Shown here one piece after another: positions 53,991 through 64,000 of a DNA stretch of 64,000 bases (positions within the stretch are counted from its first letter, which is position 1; every line of letters begins with the position of its first letter). The notes under the pieces are model-generated. The model was given only the letters and a program-made list of their open reading frames with translations. It made no database searches and was not told where the DNA came from. The stretch spans positions 3,053,001 to 3,117,000 of the forward strand of contig NZ_CP088247.1 of assembly GCF_021117295.1 (NCBI RefSeq), given 5' to 3'. The DNA is from Methylorubrum sp. B1-46. Lineage in GTDB: Bacteria; Pseudomonadota; Alphaproteobacteria; Rhizobiales; Beijerinckiaceae. The position numbers were made by a program, and so were the translations under genes.

Positions 53991-56048
53991 TCAAGCGTTG
54001 GCGTGGAAGAAGTCGTAGACCGCCCGCGCGGTGGCGGCGTTGACGCCGGGCGCCTTGGTGAGATCCTCCAAGGCGGCCCGCTGGATGGCCTTCACGGTGC
54101 CGAAATGGTGCAGGAGCGCGCGCTTGCGAGTGGGGCCGATGCCCGCGATTTCGTCGAGCGGGTTCTTGGTCATCTCGCGCTTGCGCCGGGCTCGGTGCGT
54201 GCCGATGGCGAAGCGGTGTGCCTCATCGCGCAGGCGCTGGACGAAGTAGAGCACGGGGTCGCGCGGCGGCAGCTTGAACGGGCTGCGGCCGGGGACGAAG
54301 AAGGTCTCGCGCCCGGCGTCGCGGTCGCGGCCCTTGGCGATGCCGACGAGCGGCACGTCGATCACGCCGATCTCGGCGAGCGAGGCGCGGGCGGCCTCGA
54401 GCTGCCCGGCACCGCCGTCGATCAGCACGAGGTCGGGCCATGCGGGGAAGGTGTCGGGATCCTCGAAGACGGCCTCGGTCGCGGCCGGCACCGCCTCATC
54501 CTCGGCCGCGGCCTGCGGCTCGCCGACCGCCGCCTCGCGCGGGGTGCGCGGGGCCTCCTTGGCCAGCCGCTTGAAGCGGCGGGTCAGCACCTCGCGCATC
54601 ATCCCGAAATCGTCGCCGGGGGTCAGCTCCTCCGACTTGATGTTGAAGGTGCGGTAGTGCGTCTTCATGAAGCCGGTCGGGCCGGCGACGATCATGCCGC
54701 CGACGGCCGCCGTGCCGGAGATGTGCGAGTTGTCGTAGACCTCGACCCGCCGCGGCGGCTTGTCGAGACCGAAGGCTTGGCCCAGCGCGGTGAGCAGCTT
54801 GCCCTGCGAGGCCGTGTCGGCGAGGCGCCGCCCCAGGGCCTCCTTGGCGTTGCGCTGCGCGTAATCGACGAGGTTCTTGCGCTCGCCCCGCTGCGGCCGA
54901 TGGACCTCGACCCGGTGCTCGACCCGGCTCGATAGGGCCGCGGCCATGAGTTCGGCATCCTCGATCGTGTGGCTGACGAGGACGAGCCTGGGAGCGGGCT
55001 TGTCGTCGTAGAATTGCGAGATGAACGAGGCCAGCACCTCGTCGGCGCTCATGGAGCGGTCGGCCTTCGGAAAATAGGCGCGGTTGCCCCAATTCTGGAA
55101 GTTGCGGAAGAAGAACACCTCGATGCAGAACTGGCCCGCCTGCTCGTCGAGGGCGAACACGTCGGCCTCCTCCACGCCCTGCGTGTTCACCCCCTGCGTG
55201 CCCTGGATCGCCGAGAGCGCGGCGATCCGGTCGCGGAAGCGGGCGGCGCGCTCGAACTCCAGATTCTCGGAAGCCGCCTGCATCTCCTCGCGCATCCGGT
55301 CCTTCACCGCGTTCGACTTGCCGGAGAGGAACGCACGGGCGTTGTCGGCGAGTGCGGTATAGTCCTCGAGCGCGATTTCGCCGGTGCAGGGGCCGGAGCA
55401 GCGCTTGATCTGGTAGAGCAGGCAGGGCCGGGTGCGGTTCTCGTAATAGCTGTCGGAACAGGTGCGCAGCAGGAAGGCGCGCTGGAGCGCGTTTACCGTG
55501 CGGTTGACCGCCCAGACATTGGCGAAGGGGCCATAGTAGTTGCCCTTGCGACGCCGGGCGCCGCGGTGCTTGACGACCTGAGGCGCCGGCCCGTCGCTGG
55601 TGAGCAGGATGTAGGGAAACGACTTGTCGTCGCGCATCAGCACGTTGAAGCGCGGCTTCAACTGCTTGATCAGGTTGGCTTCGAGAAGGAGTGCCTCGGT
55701 CTCGGTCGCGGTGGTGACGAACTCCATCGCCGCCGTCTGCGCGATCATGCGGGCGATGCGGTTGGAATGCGCCTGACCGCGGGCATAGGAGCCGACGCGG
55801 TTCTTCAGGTTCTTGGCCTTGCCGACGTAGAGGACGTCGCCCTTGTGGTCGAACATCCGGTAGACGCCCGGCGACGTCGGCAGGGTCGTCCAGAAGCGGC
55901 GGATGATCTCCGTACCGGCTTGTACCGCGCCCGGCTCGAAGTCGAAGTCGATCTCGGGCGCCTCATCGAGGGAGGGCGCCTCGTTCTCGTCCTCGTCGAA
56001 CCCGTCGGGCGGGACGTCGTCGAAGGCGGATCGGGTCGCGCGGCTCAT
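53991..56048 (-). CDS. uvrC: Excinuclease ABC subunit C
   Basis: A 685-residue UvrC from an ATG at 56048 ([16 protein letters not shown]); a TTG at 56120, overlapping the cheZ stop, is an alternative start. The GIY-YIG nuclease near residue 50-130 ([20 protein letters not shown]), the Cys-rich patch with [13 protein letters not shown], a UVR helix, the RNase H-like domain ([27 protein letters not shown]) and C-terminal helix-hairpin-helix pair ([17 protein letters not shown]) are all visible. It makes both incisions in nucleotide excision repair. Confidence 0.95.
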   Translation of the reverse strand: MSRATRSAFDDVPPDGFDEDENEAPSLDEAPEIDFDFEPGAVQAGTEIIRRFWTTLPTSPGVYRMFDHKGDVLYVGKAKNLKNRVGSYARGQAHSNRIARMIAQTAAMEFVTTATETEALLLEANLIKQLKPRFNVLMRDDKSFPYILLTSDGPAPQVVKHRGARRRKGNYYGPFANVWAVNRTVNALQRAFLLRTCSDSYYENRTRPCLLYQIKRCSGPCTGEIALEDYTALADNARAFLSGKSNAVKDRMREEMQAASENLEFERAARFRDRIAALSAIQGTQGVNTQGVEEADVFALDEQAGQFCIEVFFFRNFQNWGNRAYFPKADRSMSADEVLASFISQFYDDKPAPRLVLVSHTIEDAELMAAALSSRVEHRVEVHRPQRGERKNLVDYAQRNAKEALGRRLADTASQGKLLTALGQAFGLDKPPRRVEVYDNSHISGTAAVGGMIVAGPTGFMKTHYRTFNIKSEELTPGDDFGMMREVLTRRFKRLAKEAPRTPREAAVGEPQAAAEDEAVPAATEAVFEDPDTFPAWPDLVLIDGGAGQLEAARASLAEIGVIDVPLVGIAKGRDRDAGRETFFVPGRSPFKLPPRDPVLYFVQRLRDEAHRFAIGTHRARRKREMTKNPLDEIAGIGPTRKRALLHHFGTVKAIQRAALEDLTKAPGVNAATARAVYDFFHANA

Positions 56049-56116
56049 GGCCCCGATGTAGGCCGCGACGATTCCGGTTGGAAGGGCCGTCGAACGCGGC
56101 GCGGCGATGCGGTCCG

Positions 56117-56842
56117 TCAATCGAACAGAGCGTCGATATCCGACTGGTCGACGTGACCGGGGTCGTCGTCAAGTTTCGGACCGTTGAGAAGCGAGCTCTC
56201 GTCGTTCTCGTCCACCGCGGCGGTCTCGACGGCGAGGAGATCACGGAAGCCGTCGAGGCTGCTCCAGGCCTCGATGACACGGTCGAGATGCTCCTCGACG
56301 AACTTGAGCACGCCGACGATCTTGCTGATGCGCTGGCCGGTCAGGTCCTGGAAGTTGCAGGCCTCGTAGGCGCTGATCACGCTGTCGAGGATGCCGTCGA
56401 CATTCTCCTGGGCGGCCTTGGTCAGGCGCTGGCCGCGCAACATGTTGGCGTTGGTCTCAATCTTCTCGATGCTGCCGAGGATCGTCGAGGTGGCCTGCTC
56501 GGTCGATTCGACCACGGCATCGAGTTCGCCCGCCACGCGACGCATGCCCTTGCCCGTGGACTCGGAGCGGTGAAGGCTGGCGATCTCCGACTTGGTACGG
56601 GTGATCGCCTCCTTCATCACCTCGAGTTCGTGGCGCATGGCGAACGCCTCGCCGAGTTCCCGGCGGCAGGCCTCGATCGTCTCGCCGGCGCTCGCCTGGG
56701 TAATGCGGCGCAGATCGTTGATCGCCGTCAGGATCTCTTCGAGGCGCGGGTTCGGCAGCGCCTCAGGAGCGGCCGCAGCGATGCCGGCCGCCGGAACGGG
56801 CAAGCCCAGGCTTTCCTCGATGCGGTAGCGCTTGTTGATCAT
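56117..56842 (-). CDS. cheZ: CheZ-type CheY-P phosphatase
   Basis: A 241-residue mostly helical protein from [13 protein letters not shown] (a GTG at 56881 adds 13 residues). The active-site helix reads [20 protein letters not shown]; the Asp and final Gln of QDLTGQ correspond to Asp143 and Gln147 of enteric CheZ. The C-terminus [11 protein letters not shown] matches the short CheY-binding peptide. CheZ dephosphorylates CheY-P to end the flagellar signal. It stands apart from the operon at 4-15 kb, upstream of uvrC, and probably belongs to the flagellar pathway. Confidence 0.88.
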   Translation of the reverse strand: MINKRYRIEESLGLPVPAAGIAAAAPEALPNPRLEEILTAINDLRRITQASAGETIEACRRELGEAFAMRHELEVMKEAITRTKSEIASLHRSESTGKGMRRVAGELDAVVESTEQATSTILGSIEKIETNANMLRGQRLTKAAQENVDGILDSVISAYEACNFQDLTGQRISKIVGVLKFVEEHLDRVIEAWSSLDGFRDLLAVETAAVDENDESSLLNGPKLDDDPGHVDQSDIDALFD

Positions 56843-57071
56843 CGGTCGGACGGGCCTTCGGGAGCGGATTTCATCCGTCACAATCCCGCGCAGTGGTTTC
56901 GATTTGCTGAAAGTTTCCGGGCGATCGCAGGCATTTACCGCCCGTTGACGACGACCCGTAGTTTACGGGGGCCCGGCCGGGAGGCTGGGCGATTCACCAC
57001 GTTCGTTCATCGCCTGCACGGCGAAAGCCGAAAAACTTTCCGCATTACGTGTAAAGGGCGGGAGTTTCGGG

Positions 57072-57788
57072 ATGCGGGCGAAATGGAGCGTGGCGCTGAC
57101 GGCGCTCGCCATCGCAGGAGGATTCGGGCCGGCGATAGCTCAGGCCGAGCCGGGCCGGTACGGCGGCGGCTTCATCGAGTACCTGATGACCGGCGATGCG
57201 CAGGGGCCGGCCCGGCGCCCCGCCGTCGATGGCTACGGTGCCCTCGGCGGACCTCGTCCCATCGCCCTCTCGCAACCGCGCGCCCGGTTTGCGGCCCTGC
57301 CGACGAGCCCGGCGCCTGAGGACGTCGCCATCGCGCGGACGGTCGATCCCCGCTACGCCCGCCAAGTCGTCGCCTATGACGGGCCGGGACGGGCCGGCCA
57401 GATCGTGATCGATACGAACGCCAAGTATCTCTACCTGATTCAGCCCGGCCGCCAGGCGATCCGCTACGGCATCGGTGTCGGACGGCCGGGCTTCGTCTGG
57501 ACCGGCGCGAAGACGATCACCGCCAAGCGGGAATGGCCGGATTGGACGCCGCCCGCCGAGATGCTGCGCCGCCGCCCGGATCTGCCGCGGCATATGAGCG
57601 GCGGCCCGGAGAACCCGCTCGGGGCGCGGGCGATGTATCTCGGCACTTCGCTCTACCGCATTCACGGCACCAACGAGCCGCACACGATCGGTCAGAATGT
57701 GTCCTCGGGCTGCATCCGGATGATGAACGAGGACGTGATCGACCTCTACGAGCGGACACCGGTCGGAACCCGCGTCGAGGTGATCTGA
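57072..57788 (+). CDS. L,D-transpeptidase (YkuD/ErfK family)
   Basis: A 238-residue secreted protein with a signal peptide ending AIAQAEP (about residue 26). The YkuD catalytic domain (about 110-238) has QIVIDTNAKYLYLIQPG, YRIHGTNEPHTIG (His) and NVSSGCIRMMNEDVIDLYE (Cys nucleophile). It forms 3-3 peptidoglycan crosslinks or attaches proteins to the wall. It is monocistronic, followed by a strong terminator. Confidence 0.93.
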   Translation: MRAKWSVALTALAIAGGFGPAIAQAEPGRYGGGFIEYLMTGDAQGPARRPAVDGYGALGGPRPIALSQPRARFAALPTSPAPEDVAIARTVDPRYARQVVAYDGPGRAGQIVIDTNAKYLYLIQPGRQAIRYGIGVGRPGFVWTGAKTITAKREWPDWTPPAEMLRRRPDLPRHMSGGPENPLGARAMYLGTSLYRIHGTNEPHTIGQNVSSGCIRMMNEDVIDLYERTPVGTRVEVI

Positions 57789-57806
57789 ACTCTCACTCGA
57801 CACGAG

Positions 57807-57843
57807 AAAGCCCGGCGCCGTGAGACCGGCACCGGGCTTTTTT
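57807..57843 (+). terminator. Rho-independent terminator after the L,D-transpeptidase gene
   Basis: AAAGCCCGG (57807-57815) pairs with CCGGGCTTT (57832-57840), with further pairing inside, followed by a run of six T. The matching A-run on the left lets it also serve the convergent DUF2076 gene. Confidence 0.88.
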
Positions 57844-57869
57844 AGGCCGTCAGCTCCATCCGAGCGGGA

Positions 57870-58607
57870 TCAGGCCCAGTCGTCGTCCCCGCCATCGCCG
57901 AGGTCGCCGCCGAAATCGTCGCCGCCGCCACCGCCGAACGAGGCGTCTTGGAAGCCGCCGTCCCCGCCGCCAAGCGCGGAGCCGAGATCCTGATCGCCGC
58001 CGAAGGCACCGCCGCCGGTGTCACCGCCCGTCAGGCCCGCTGCCTGCGCGCTGCCGAGCGCGGAATGGCCGCCCGCGAAGGCATTGGAGAGGGCGCTGCC
58101 GAGCAGCATGCCGCCCGCCGCACCGGCCGCCATCGGAAGGGCGGTGGCGAGGAATCCGCCGCCGCGGGCGGGCTGCTGGGCCTGGCCACCCCACGGACCG
58201 CCCTGCTGCGGACCGCCGTAACCCGGCTGGCCGTAGCCGGGCTGCGGCCCACCCTGCGGTCCGCCGTAGCCACCCTGCTGGCCGTAGCCGCCCTGCTGCC
58301 CCCAGGCCTGACCGGCCGGACGCTGCGGCTCGGAGCGCTGACCGCCGCCGAAGATGCTCGACAGGAAGCCGCCGCCGCCGGAAGGCTGGGACTGCGCCTG
58401 GGAGCGGGCCTGTTCGAGCTGCTGGTTGAGACTCTTGATCGCCTCCTCCTGCACGTAGATCAATTGAGCCATCGCGTAGGGCGCGTAGGGCTGGTTGCGC
58501 AGCTTATCGGCGATGAAACGTTCGGCATCGGCGTCCCGGGGCTGTCCGGACGCCTGCTCCAGGCGCTGGAAGATGCCGTTGATGATGTCGCGTTCTTCGC
58601 TGTTCAT
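57870..58607 (-). CDS. DUF2076 protein with Gly/Gln-rich low-complexity body
   Basis: A 245-residue protein. The conserved DUF2076 N-terminus starts MNSEERDIINGIFQRLEQAS and contains AERFIADKLRNQPYAPYAM, QLIYVQEEAIKSLNQQLEQA (a helix-coil). A Gly/Gln/Pro/Tyr-repeat region follows (about 95-150), then a small hydrophobic Gly/Ala segment (FLATALPMAAGAAGGMLLG) and an extremely Gly/Asp-rich acidic tail ending DDDWA. The protein is cytoplasmic or membrane-associated; function is unknown. It shares the bidirectional terminator at 57807. Confidence 0.87.
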   Translation of the reverse strand: MNSEERDIINGIFQRLEQASGQPRDADAERFIADKLRNQPYAPYAMAQLIYVQEEAIKSLNQQLEQARSQAQSQPSGGGGFLSSIFGGGQRSEPQRPAGQAWGQQGGYGQQGGYGGPQGGPQPGYGQPGYGGPQQGGPWGGQAQQPARGGGFLATALPMAAGAAGGMLLGSALSNAFAGGHSALGSAQAAGLTGGDTGGGAFGGDQDLGSALGGGDGGFQDASFGGGGGDDFGGDLGDGGDDDWA

Positions 58608-58743
58608 GGAGACGTCCTCCTGAAGGCGCCGACGGCCTCGTCACCGCACGGCGGCTAGGAGATGGGGAGCGGTCGAGCTTTTGTCAGGGGGGCCGAGTGT
58701 CGATTGTCCGGGTGACGAGGGCTTTCGAAGAGCGGTCACGCCT

Positions 58744-58781
58744 TCGGCTTCGGAAAAAGAAATCGGCTTCGGAAAAAGAAA
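58744..58781. repeat. Tandem duplication of a 19-bp unit
   Basis: TCGGCTTCGGAAAAAGAAA occurs twice with no gap (58744-58762 and 58763-58781). The second copy runs into the terminator stem of the porin gene, so on the minus strand the duplication doubles the T-rich tract after the hairpin. Confidence 0.85.
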
Positions 58782-58806
58782 AAGCCCGGCACGAGGCCGG
58801 GCTTTT
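58774..58806 (-). terminator. Rho-independent terminator of the porin gene
   Basis: On the minus strand, AAAAGCCCGGC (58796-58806) and GCCGGGCTTTT (58780-58790) form an 11-bp stem around a 5-base loop, followed by a T-rich tail. It lies about 50 bases after the porin stop. Confidence 0.88.
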
Positions 58807-58853
58807 CCGAGACAGTTCGGCGACCCCGCAAGGGATCGCCGAAGCTTCGGGTC

Positions 58854-59726
58854 TTAGTACGAGCCGAACTTGTAGTTCAGGCCGGCGCGGACGACGGCGA
58901 ACTCGGTGTCGCGGACCTGCTGGCCACCGCTGACGAGCACGACGCCCGGGCTGGTCACGGTGACCGTGCGGCCCTGGTTGTCCACCGCGAAGGCGCCACG
59001 GCCACCGTTGCCGCGGTCGAGGTTCACGTACAGGCCTTCGACCTTCAGCGTGACGGCCGAGGACTTGAAGAAGTTCAGGAACGAGTCGGTCGGGAGAGCG
59101 TACTCGATACCACCACCCGCGGCCCAGCCGGTCTGGAAGTCGTTGCTCGACACGCCGGTGCCGAAGTCACGACCGCCGCCGGAGCCGTAGGCGAAGCCGC
59201 CGGTGCCGTACACGAGGGTGCGGTCGAAGGCGTAGCCGAGGCGGCCGCGGACGGTGCCGAAGAAGTCGAGGCCGGAGAGACCGCCCGGATTGAACACCTG
59301 CTGAGCGGCCAGCGGGCTGGTCGACAGGAAGCGGTTCCGGTCACGACCGAAATCGGCGTACTCGGCGTCCGCCTCGACGCCGATCACGACGCCCGAGCCC
59401 GGGGTGAACTGGTAGTTGTAGCCGATCTGGCCGCCGCCGACGAAGCCCTCGTTGGACTCGCGGTTGCTGAAGGCGATCACGGCGGTGGTGGGCGGGGGCA
59501 CGAGGAGCGAGGCCGGGCCGACGCCGATCACGGTCGGGACGCGGTCGTCCTGGGTGCCGAAGCCGTAACCGGCGTTGAAACCGGCGTAGAAGCCCGTCCA
59601 GGTGAAGACCGGCACCGGCTGGAACACCGGGGGCGGCGCGGCGCGGCGCGGCAGGTCGGCGGCGAGCGCCGAACCGGCGAAGGCGATGCCGGCGATGGCC
59701 GTACCGGCGCGAAGGAAGGATTTCAT
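58854..59726 (-). CDS. Outer membrane beta-barrel protein (Omp25/31-like porin family)
   Basis: A 290-residue protein starting MKSFLRAGTAIAGIAFAG with a signal peptide ending ALAAD. The mature start (LPRRAAPPPVFQPVPVFTWT then GFYAGFNAGYGFG) is typical of alphaproteobacterial Omp25/31-like barrels, and alternating strands continue to the C-terminal VVRAGLNYKFGSY, whose final aromatic suits barrel assembly. It is likely an abundant outer membrane protein: it has its own terminator and strong codon bias. AAGGAA-like sequence lies upstream of the ATG. Confidence 0.9.
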   Translation of the reverse strand: MKSFLRAGTAIAGIAFAGSALAADLPRRAAPPPVFQPVPVFTWTGFYAGFNAGYGFGTQDDRVPTVIGVGPASLLVPPPTTAVIAFSNRESNEGFVGGGQIGYNYQFTPGSGVVIGVEADAEYADFGRDRNRFLSTSPLAAQQVFNPGGLSGLDFFGTVRGRLGYAFDRTLVYGTGGFAYGSGGGRDFGTGVSSNDFQTGWAAGGGIEYALPTDSFLNFFKSSAVTLKVEGLYVNLDRGNGGRGAFAVDNQGRTVTVTSPGVVLVSGGQQVRDTEFAVVRAGLNYKFGSY

Positions 59727-60122
59727 TACTCTGGTCCTCTCTGACTGTGCCGGTGCTTCCGGAGAAGCGAGGCGGCACGGTGCCCCGTATCTATGCCAGC
59801 ATCTCGGAAGATGCTGTTGCGGCTTGACCACGCCGACCGTCCCGAAGGCGGCCCCTTTGTGGCAGTGGTCTTGGTCTGCCGTCGTTCCATCCGAGAAACG
59901 TCACCAAACGGCCAAGGTTCACTTACGGCCGAGCTTTTTTTGGTGATGGTTCCGGACAGATTGTCGCAGGGATGCAACCACGGCGTTCCGCGACGTCGTG
60001 AGGCTTACGATGAATGCAGCGCGACATGCGAGTGCTTCAGCGCACAAAAGCCTGGCCGTGGGCACCCTTGCGGCTGGCGTTGCATGGATACAACGACTTT
60101 TGTGGGTACCCTAAGAATATAA
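59727..60122. other. Intergenic region upstream of porin gene
   Basis: About 395 bases. It must hold the promoter and leader of the porin gene. Weak frames on both strands have no domain. Positions 59930-59950 have a T-run and 60095-60125 are AT-rich; I see no clear hairpin, riboswitch or RNA gene. Confidence 0.4.
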
Positions 60123-60890
60123 TCACGGCGTCAGTGCAATTGCCGATATCAGCCGGCCGTAATCCGGTTCGCTGCGGTGCGTCGTGCGCCGGAAGCTATA
60201 GAATCGATCCGGGTCGGCGTAGGTGCACAGGCCGAGCGCAGTGGCTTCTCCGATACCGGCTTCGACGAGTCGCTCTAGAATGAAGGCCGGCAGATCGAAC
60301 TGCGCGTGGCCGGACCGTCCTTCGGCGAAGAACTTTTCGCTTCCGGCAACCTCGGCTCCGAAACGCTCCATGAAATCGAGGCCCACTTCGTAGGACGCTT
60401 GGCCGATCGTCGGGCCGAGCACGGCGACGATGGATGTCCGCTCGGCGCCGAGCGCCTCCATGGCCAGGACCGTCGCGTCGATGACGCCGCCGAGGGCTCC
60501 CTTCCAGCCCGCATGAGCCGCGCCCACCACGCGGTTTTCCGGATCGGCGAACAGGATCGGGCCGCAATCGGCCGTGGCGATGCCGAGTGCCAGGCCGGGC
60601 ACACGGGTCACCATGGCGTCGGCCTTCGGACGCTCGGCGAGCGGGAAGGGCGTCTCGACGGTCACCACCTCGGCCGAATGCACTTGATAGAGGCTGACGA
60701 GGTTCTCGCTCGGCAATCCGAGCTGCGCGCACATCCGCGCACGGTTCTCCGCAACGCGCGCCGGATCGTCGTTCGAACCGATCCCGCCGTTCAGCGAGGC
60801 GTAGAGCCCCTCCGAGACGCCGCCCTGCCGGGTGAAGAAGGCGTGCCGGATATAAGAGTGCGAGCTCAGCTCGGGCGCTTCGATGAACAT
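60123..60890 (-). CDS. pgeF: PgeF/YfiH-type polyphenol oxidase-like (laccase domain) protein
   Basis: A 255-residue protein: HAFFTRQGGVSEGLYASLNG, LVSLYQVHSAEVVTVE, ALGIATADCGPILFADPENR and VVGAAHAGWKGALGGVIDAT. The His, Cys and His in these motifs form the metal site of the family, whose members act as peptidoglycan editing factor or purine nucleoside phosphorylase/adenosine deaminase. It follows the methyltransferase gene on the same strand by 25 bases; the lgt-midA-pgeF order is common in alphaproteobacteria. Confidence 0.93.
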   Translation of the reverse strand: MFIEAPELSSHSYIRHAFFTRQGGVSEGLYASLNGGIGSNDDPARVAENRARMCAQLGLPSENLVSLYQVHSAEVVTVETPFPLAERPKADAMVTRVPGLALGIATADCGPILFADPENRVVGAAHAGWKGALGGVIDATVLAMEALGAERTSIVAVLGPTIGQASYEVGLDFMERFGAEVAGSEKFFAEGRSGHAQFDLPAFILERLVEAGIGEATALGLCTYADPDRFYSFRRTTHRSEPDYGRLISAIALTP

Positions 60891-60915
60891 GGTCTCGCAG
60901 ACTCTCTCGGAAGGC

Positions 60916-61998
60916 TCAGGAAGGGGGCGGCAGTGCCGGCAACGGTGCCAGTGCCGGATGACTGGTGCAGAGCACCTTGAACAGGGCGCCCATGCCGCGC
61001 GGATCGGGATCGGTCAGGCGATGGACGGCGGCCTCGATCGCCCGCGCCTGATCCGGCGTGGCACGGGCCTGCAGCCGCTCGGCGCGGGCGGCGAGCCCGA
61101 GCGAGAGGAGGAAGTCGCGCTGCGTCACCGGGCCATGCACGGCCATGCCCTCGGCAGCCGCCGCGCGGGCGAGCGCGCCGAAATCGACGTGCAGCGTCAG
61201 GTCCGCCTCGCCGGGCCGACTCAGCGGATCGGCGTAGCGATGCCCGGCGACGGCTTGGAACGTGTCGCCGAAACCGGGCCGGTCGCCGCCGTAATCGATG
61301 ACGAGCAGGGCGCCGCCCCTGGCGACGAGGCGGCGGCCGAGATCGCGCAGGACCGTGAGGCCCTGGCTCGGCAGAGTCAGCACCGCGCCCTCGGGCGCCT
61401 CCGCCGTGAGCCGCGGGTCGGGCTCCGGATCGAGGCCGAAGGCGAGGGCGTCACCTTCGGCGGTCAGGCCGACGCGGCGCTCGCACCATCCGCGCGCCGT
61501 CCGCACGAACTGGCGGGCGGGCAGGGCGTCGAAGAACTCGTTGGCGATGACGAGCAGCGGCGCGTCGGGCAGGCTCGCCACGGAATCGTGGAAGGTCGGC
61601 GCGGCATCGATGAGCCGTTCCGCCTGGATCCGGCGCAACGTCGGACTGGTCTCGACGAGGTGGAGATCGAAGTCAGCGCCGGCCGCGCGAAGCGCGCGCA
61701 GGGCGTCGGCCATCAGCGTGCCGCGGCCGGGTCCGAGTTCGACGAGGCAGGGCCGCTCGCCGGGGGCCATCATCGACAGGACCGCCGCCGCCCAGGCGCC
61801 GATCAGCTCGCCGAACATCTGGCTGATCTCCGGCGCGGTGACGAAGTCGCCGCTCCGGCCGAAGGGATCGCGGGTGGCGTAGTAGCCGTGCAGCGGATGC
61901 CCGAGGCAAAGCGCCATGTAGCGGTCGAGGCCGATCGGCCCGTCCGCGCGGATCTCCCGCGCCAGGACCGCGAAGAGCGGCGTCGCCTCTGTCGTCAC
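60916..61998 (-). CDS. MidA/NDUFAF7-type SAM-dependent methyltransferase
   Basis: A 360-residue protein from a GTG (VTTEATPLFAVLAREI). Motifs of the DUF185/NDUFAF7 family: GLDRYMALCLGHPLHGYYAT, DFVTAPEISQMFGELIGAW, LVELGPGRGTLMADALRAL, VIANEFFDALPARQFV and LLVIDYGGDRPGFGDTFQAV. The mitochondrial relative methylates a complex I subunit arginine; the bacterial substrate is probably similar but unproven. Its start lies two bases after the lgt stop. Confidence 0.9.
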   Translation of the reverse strand: MTTEATPLFAVLAREIRADGPIGLDRYMALCLGHPLHGYYATRDPFGRSGDFVTAPEISQMFGELIGAWAAAVLSMMAPGERPCLVELGPGRGTLMADALRALRAAGADFDLHLVETSPTLRRIQAERLIDAAPTFHDSVASLPDAPLLVIANEFFDALPARQFVRTARGWCERRVGLTAEGDALAFGLDPEPDPRLTAEAPEGAVLTLPSQGLTVLRDLGRRLVARGGALLVIDYGGDRPGFGDTFQAVAGHRYADPLSRPGEADLTLHVDFGALARAAAAEGMAVHGPVTQRDFLLSLGLAARAERLQARATPDQARAIEAAVHRLTDPDPRGMGALFKVLCTSHPALAPLPALPPPS

Positions 61999-62000
61999 GC

Positions 62001-62891
62001 TCAGATCTGCCCGGCTTCGGCCTGGATCTCCGGCCCGGTCTGCCGGGGCCGCGTCACGCCGCGGGCGGCGAGCACGATGTAGACGAGGCCGACCAGTGCC
62101 ATCGGCACGCAGAGCAGCATTCCCATGGTGACGCCGCCGCCGAGCGCGTTGACGTCCTGACCGAAGAGGAAGCCGAGCTGCCGGTCCGGCTCGCGGAAGA
62201 ACTCGCAGAAGGTGCGCGCCAGCGCGTAGCCGAGCACGAAGATGCCGCCGAGCAGGCCCGGCTTGCGGAAGCCGAAGCGGCGCACCGCCCACGCCATGAC
62301 GACGAACAGCAACAGCCCTTCGGTAGCCGCCTCGAAGAGCTGGCTCGGGTAGCGCGGCACGTCGCCTCCGGTGGGGAAGACGACGGCGTAGGGAAAGTCC
62401 GGCGCGGCGCGGCCCCACAGCTCGCCGTTCACGAAGTTGGCGATGCGCCCGAAGAACAGGCCGACCGGCACCACCACGGCGGCGATGTCGAGCATCGTAT
62501 AACCGTTGAGCCTGCGCCCGCGGGCGAAGAGCAGCAGCGCCAGGATCGCGCCGAGGAACCCGCCGTGGAACGACATGCCGCCGTTGCGGATCGCCAGGAT
62601 CTCCATCGGATGATCAAGATACAGCGGCAGGTTGTAGAACAGCACGTAGCCGATCCGCCCGCCGAGCACGACACCGAGCGCGACCCAGACGATCAGGTCG
62701 TCGATGTCGGTGAGCGTCGGCCGCTTAACCACGCCCCAGAGCGAATCCGCCGCCACCAGCCGGCGCGCGTAGAACCAGCCGCCGACGAGCCCCGCGATGT
62801 AGGACAGGGCGTACCACTTGATCTCGACGGGTCCGATCGAGACCGCGACCGGATCGATGGCCGGGAAGGGGAGGGCGAGAAGCGGCGGCAT
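62001..62891 (-). CDS. lgt: Prolipoprotein diacylglyceryl transferase
   Basis: A 296-residue inner-membrane enzyme with about seven helices. The Lgt signature appears as MSFHGGFLGAILALLLFARG and the core GRIANFVNGELWGRAAPDFP, with YPSQLFEAATEGLLLF and the C-terminal FFREPDRQLGFL. It moves diacylglycerol from phosphatidylglycerol to the lipobox cysteine of lipoproteins. It heads the minus-strand set lgt-methyltransferase-pgeF and is divergent from the MgtC-like gene. Confidence 0.95.
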   Translation of the reverse strand: MPPLLALPFPAIDPVAVSIGPVEIKWYALSYIAGLVGGWFYARRLVAADSLWGVVKRPTLTDIDDLIVWVALGVVLGGRIGYVLFYNLPLYLDHPMEILAIRNGGMSFHGGFLGAILALLLFARGRRLNGYTMLDIAAVVVPVGLFFGRIANFVNGELWGRAAPDFPYAVVFPTGGDVPRYPSQLFEAATEGLLLFVVMAWAVRRFGFRKPGLLGGIFVLGYALARTFCEFFREPDRQLGFLFGQDVNALGGGVTMGMLLCVPMALVGLVYIVLAARGVTRPRQTGPEIQAEAGQI

Positions 62892-63030
62892 CGACGGCCC
62901 ACGAGCGGCTGACGGTTTCGGAAGGCGCGCCGCATTGGACCCGCGCCCGGCGAGGCGTCAAGGCGGGGCATCGTTGCGCGCGCGCCGCGACGCGCGCAAT
63001 CTCGCCAACGTGGTTCGAGCGGGAGGAGGA

Positions 63031-64000
<970 letters not shown>

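Overview
The window is high-GC DNA with dense, head-to-tail genes and many ATGA/GTGA overlaps. The gene families point to an alphaproteobacterium of the Rhizobiales/Hyphomicrobiales, most likely Methylobacterium or Methylorubrum. The reasons are a MucR-type regulator, a CpdR-like receiver, an alphaproteobacterial CheZ, a proB-proA-nadD-rsfS block, an Omp25/31-like porin, a DUF2076 protein and a tungstate (Tup) transporter beside a molybdenum-cofactor cluster. The genus is an inference; the families can be read from the sequence. I found no rRNA, tRNA, CRISPR array, insertion sequence or prophage.

Layout. 0.3-2.9 kb: small secreted proteins, three of them His- or Cys-rich and possibly metal related, with a strong inverted repeat at 1127-1166. 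3.5-15.3 kb: a MucR-like regulator lacking its zinc cysteine, then an unbroken chemosensory operon (CheW, CheR-TPR, CheW, MCP, CheA-REC, CheB, REC-REC-histidine kinase, REC-PAS-histidine kinase-REC). It resembles the Wsp system, but the output is two soluble hybrid kinases rather than the diguanylate cyclase WspR. 15.7-17.2 kb: a metallothionein and a WD40-cytochrome c fusion. 17.5-28.0 kb: molybdenum/tungsten biology. This holds three MoeA-family proteins (one fused to a periplasmic-binding-like domain), MobB, a ModE-like regulator carrying the same kind of binding domain, and the tungstate ABC transporter tupBCA. A second, canonical MCP lies between them.

28-41 kb: envelope genes (PRC-barrel protein, divergent opgG/opgD-like and opgH, ftsEX, YdcF-like), a PLP transsulfuration enzyme, TspO, a CpdR-like receiver, hpt, and a parD/parE pair whose toxin has an in-frame stop. 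41-45.3 kb: proB, proA, nadD, rsfS. 45.3-53.2 kb: a GbsR/MarR-type regulator whose start codon lies at the centre of a perfect 38-bp palindrome, a DUF4166 protein, a GAF-PAS-GGDEF protein, galM, an MsbA-like exporter, a ZnuA-like protein behind a Zur-like operator, and moaD. 53.3-64 kb: pgsA, uvrC, cheZ, an L,D-transpeptidase, DUF2076, a porin, pgeF, a MidA-type methyltransferase, lgt, an MgtC-like protein and the start of phosphoglucomutase.

Two families of short dispersed repeats occur in intergenic spaces. One pair (22466-22602 and 35304-35405) shows compensatory changes in a hairpin stem and sits in both cases between the 3' ends of convergent genes. The strongest leads are this structured repeat, the start-codon-centred palindrome, the Wsp/Che3-like operon with kinase outputs, and the shared ligand-binding domain of a MoeA enzyme and its neighbouring regulator.
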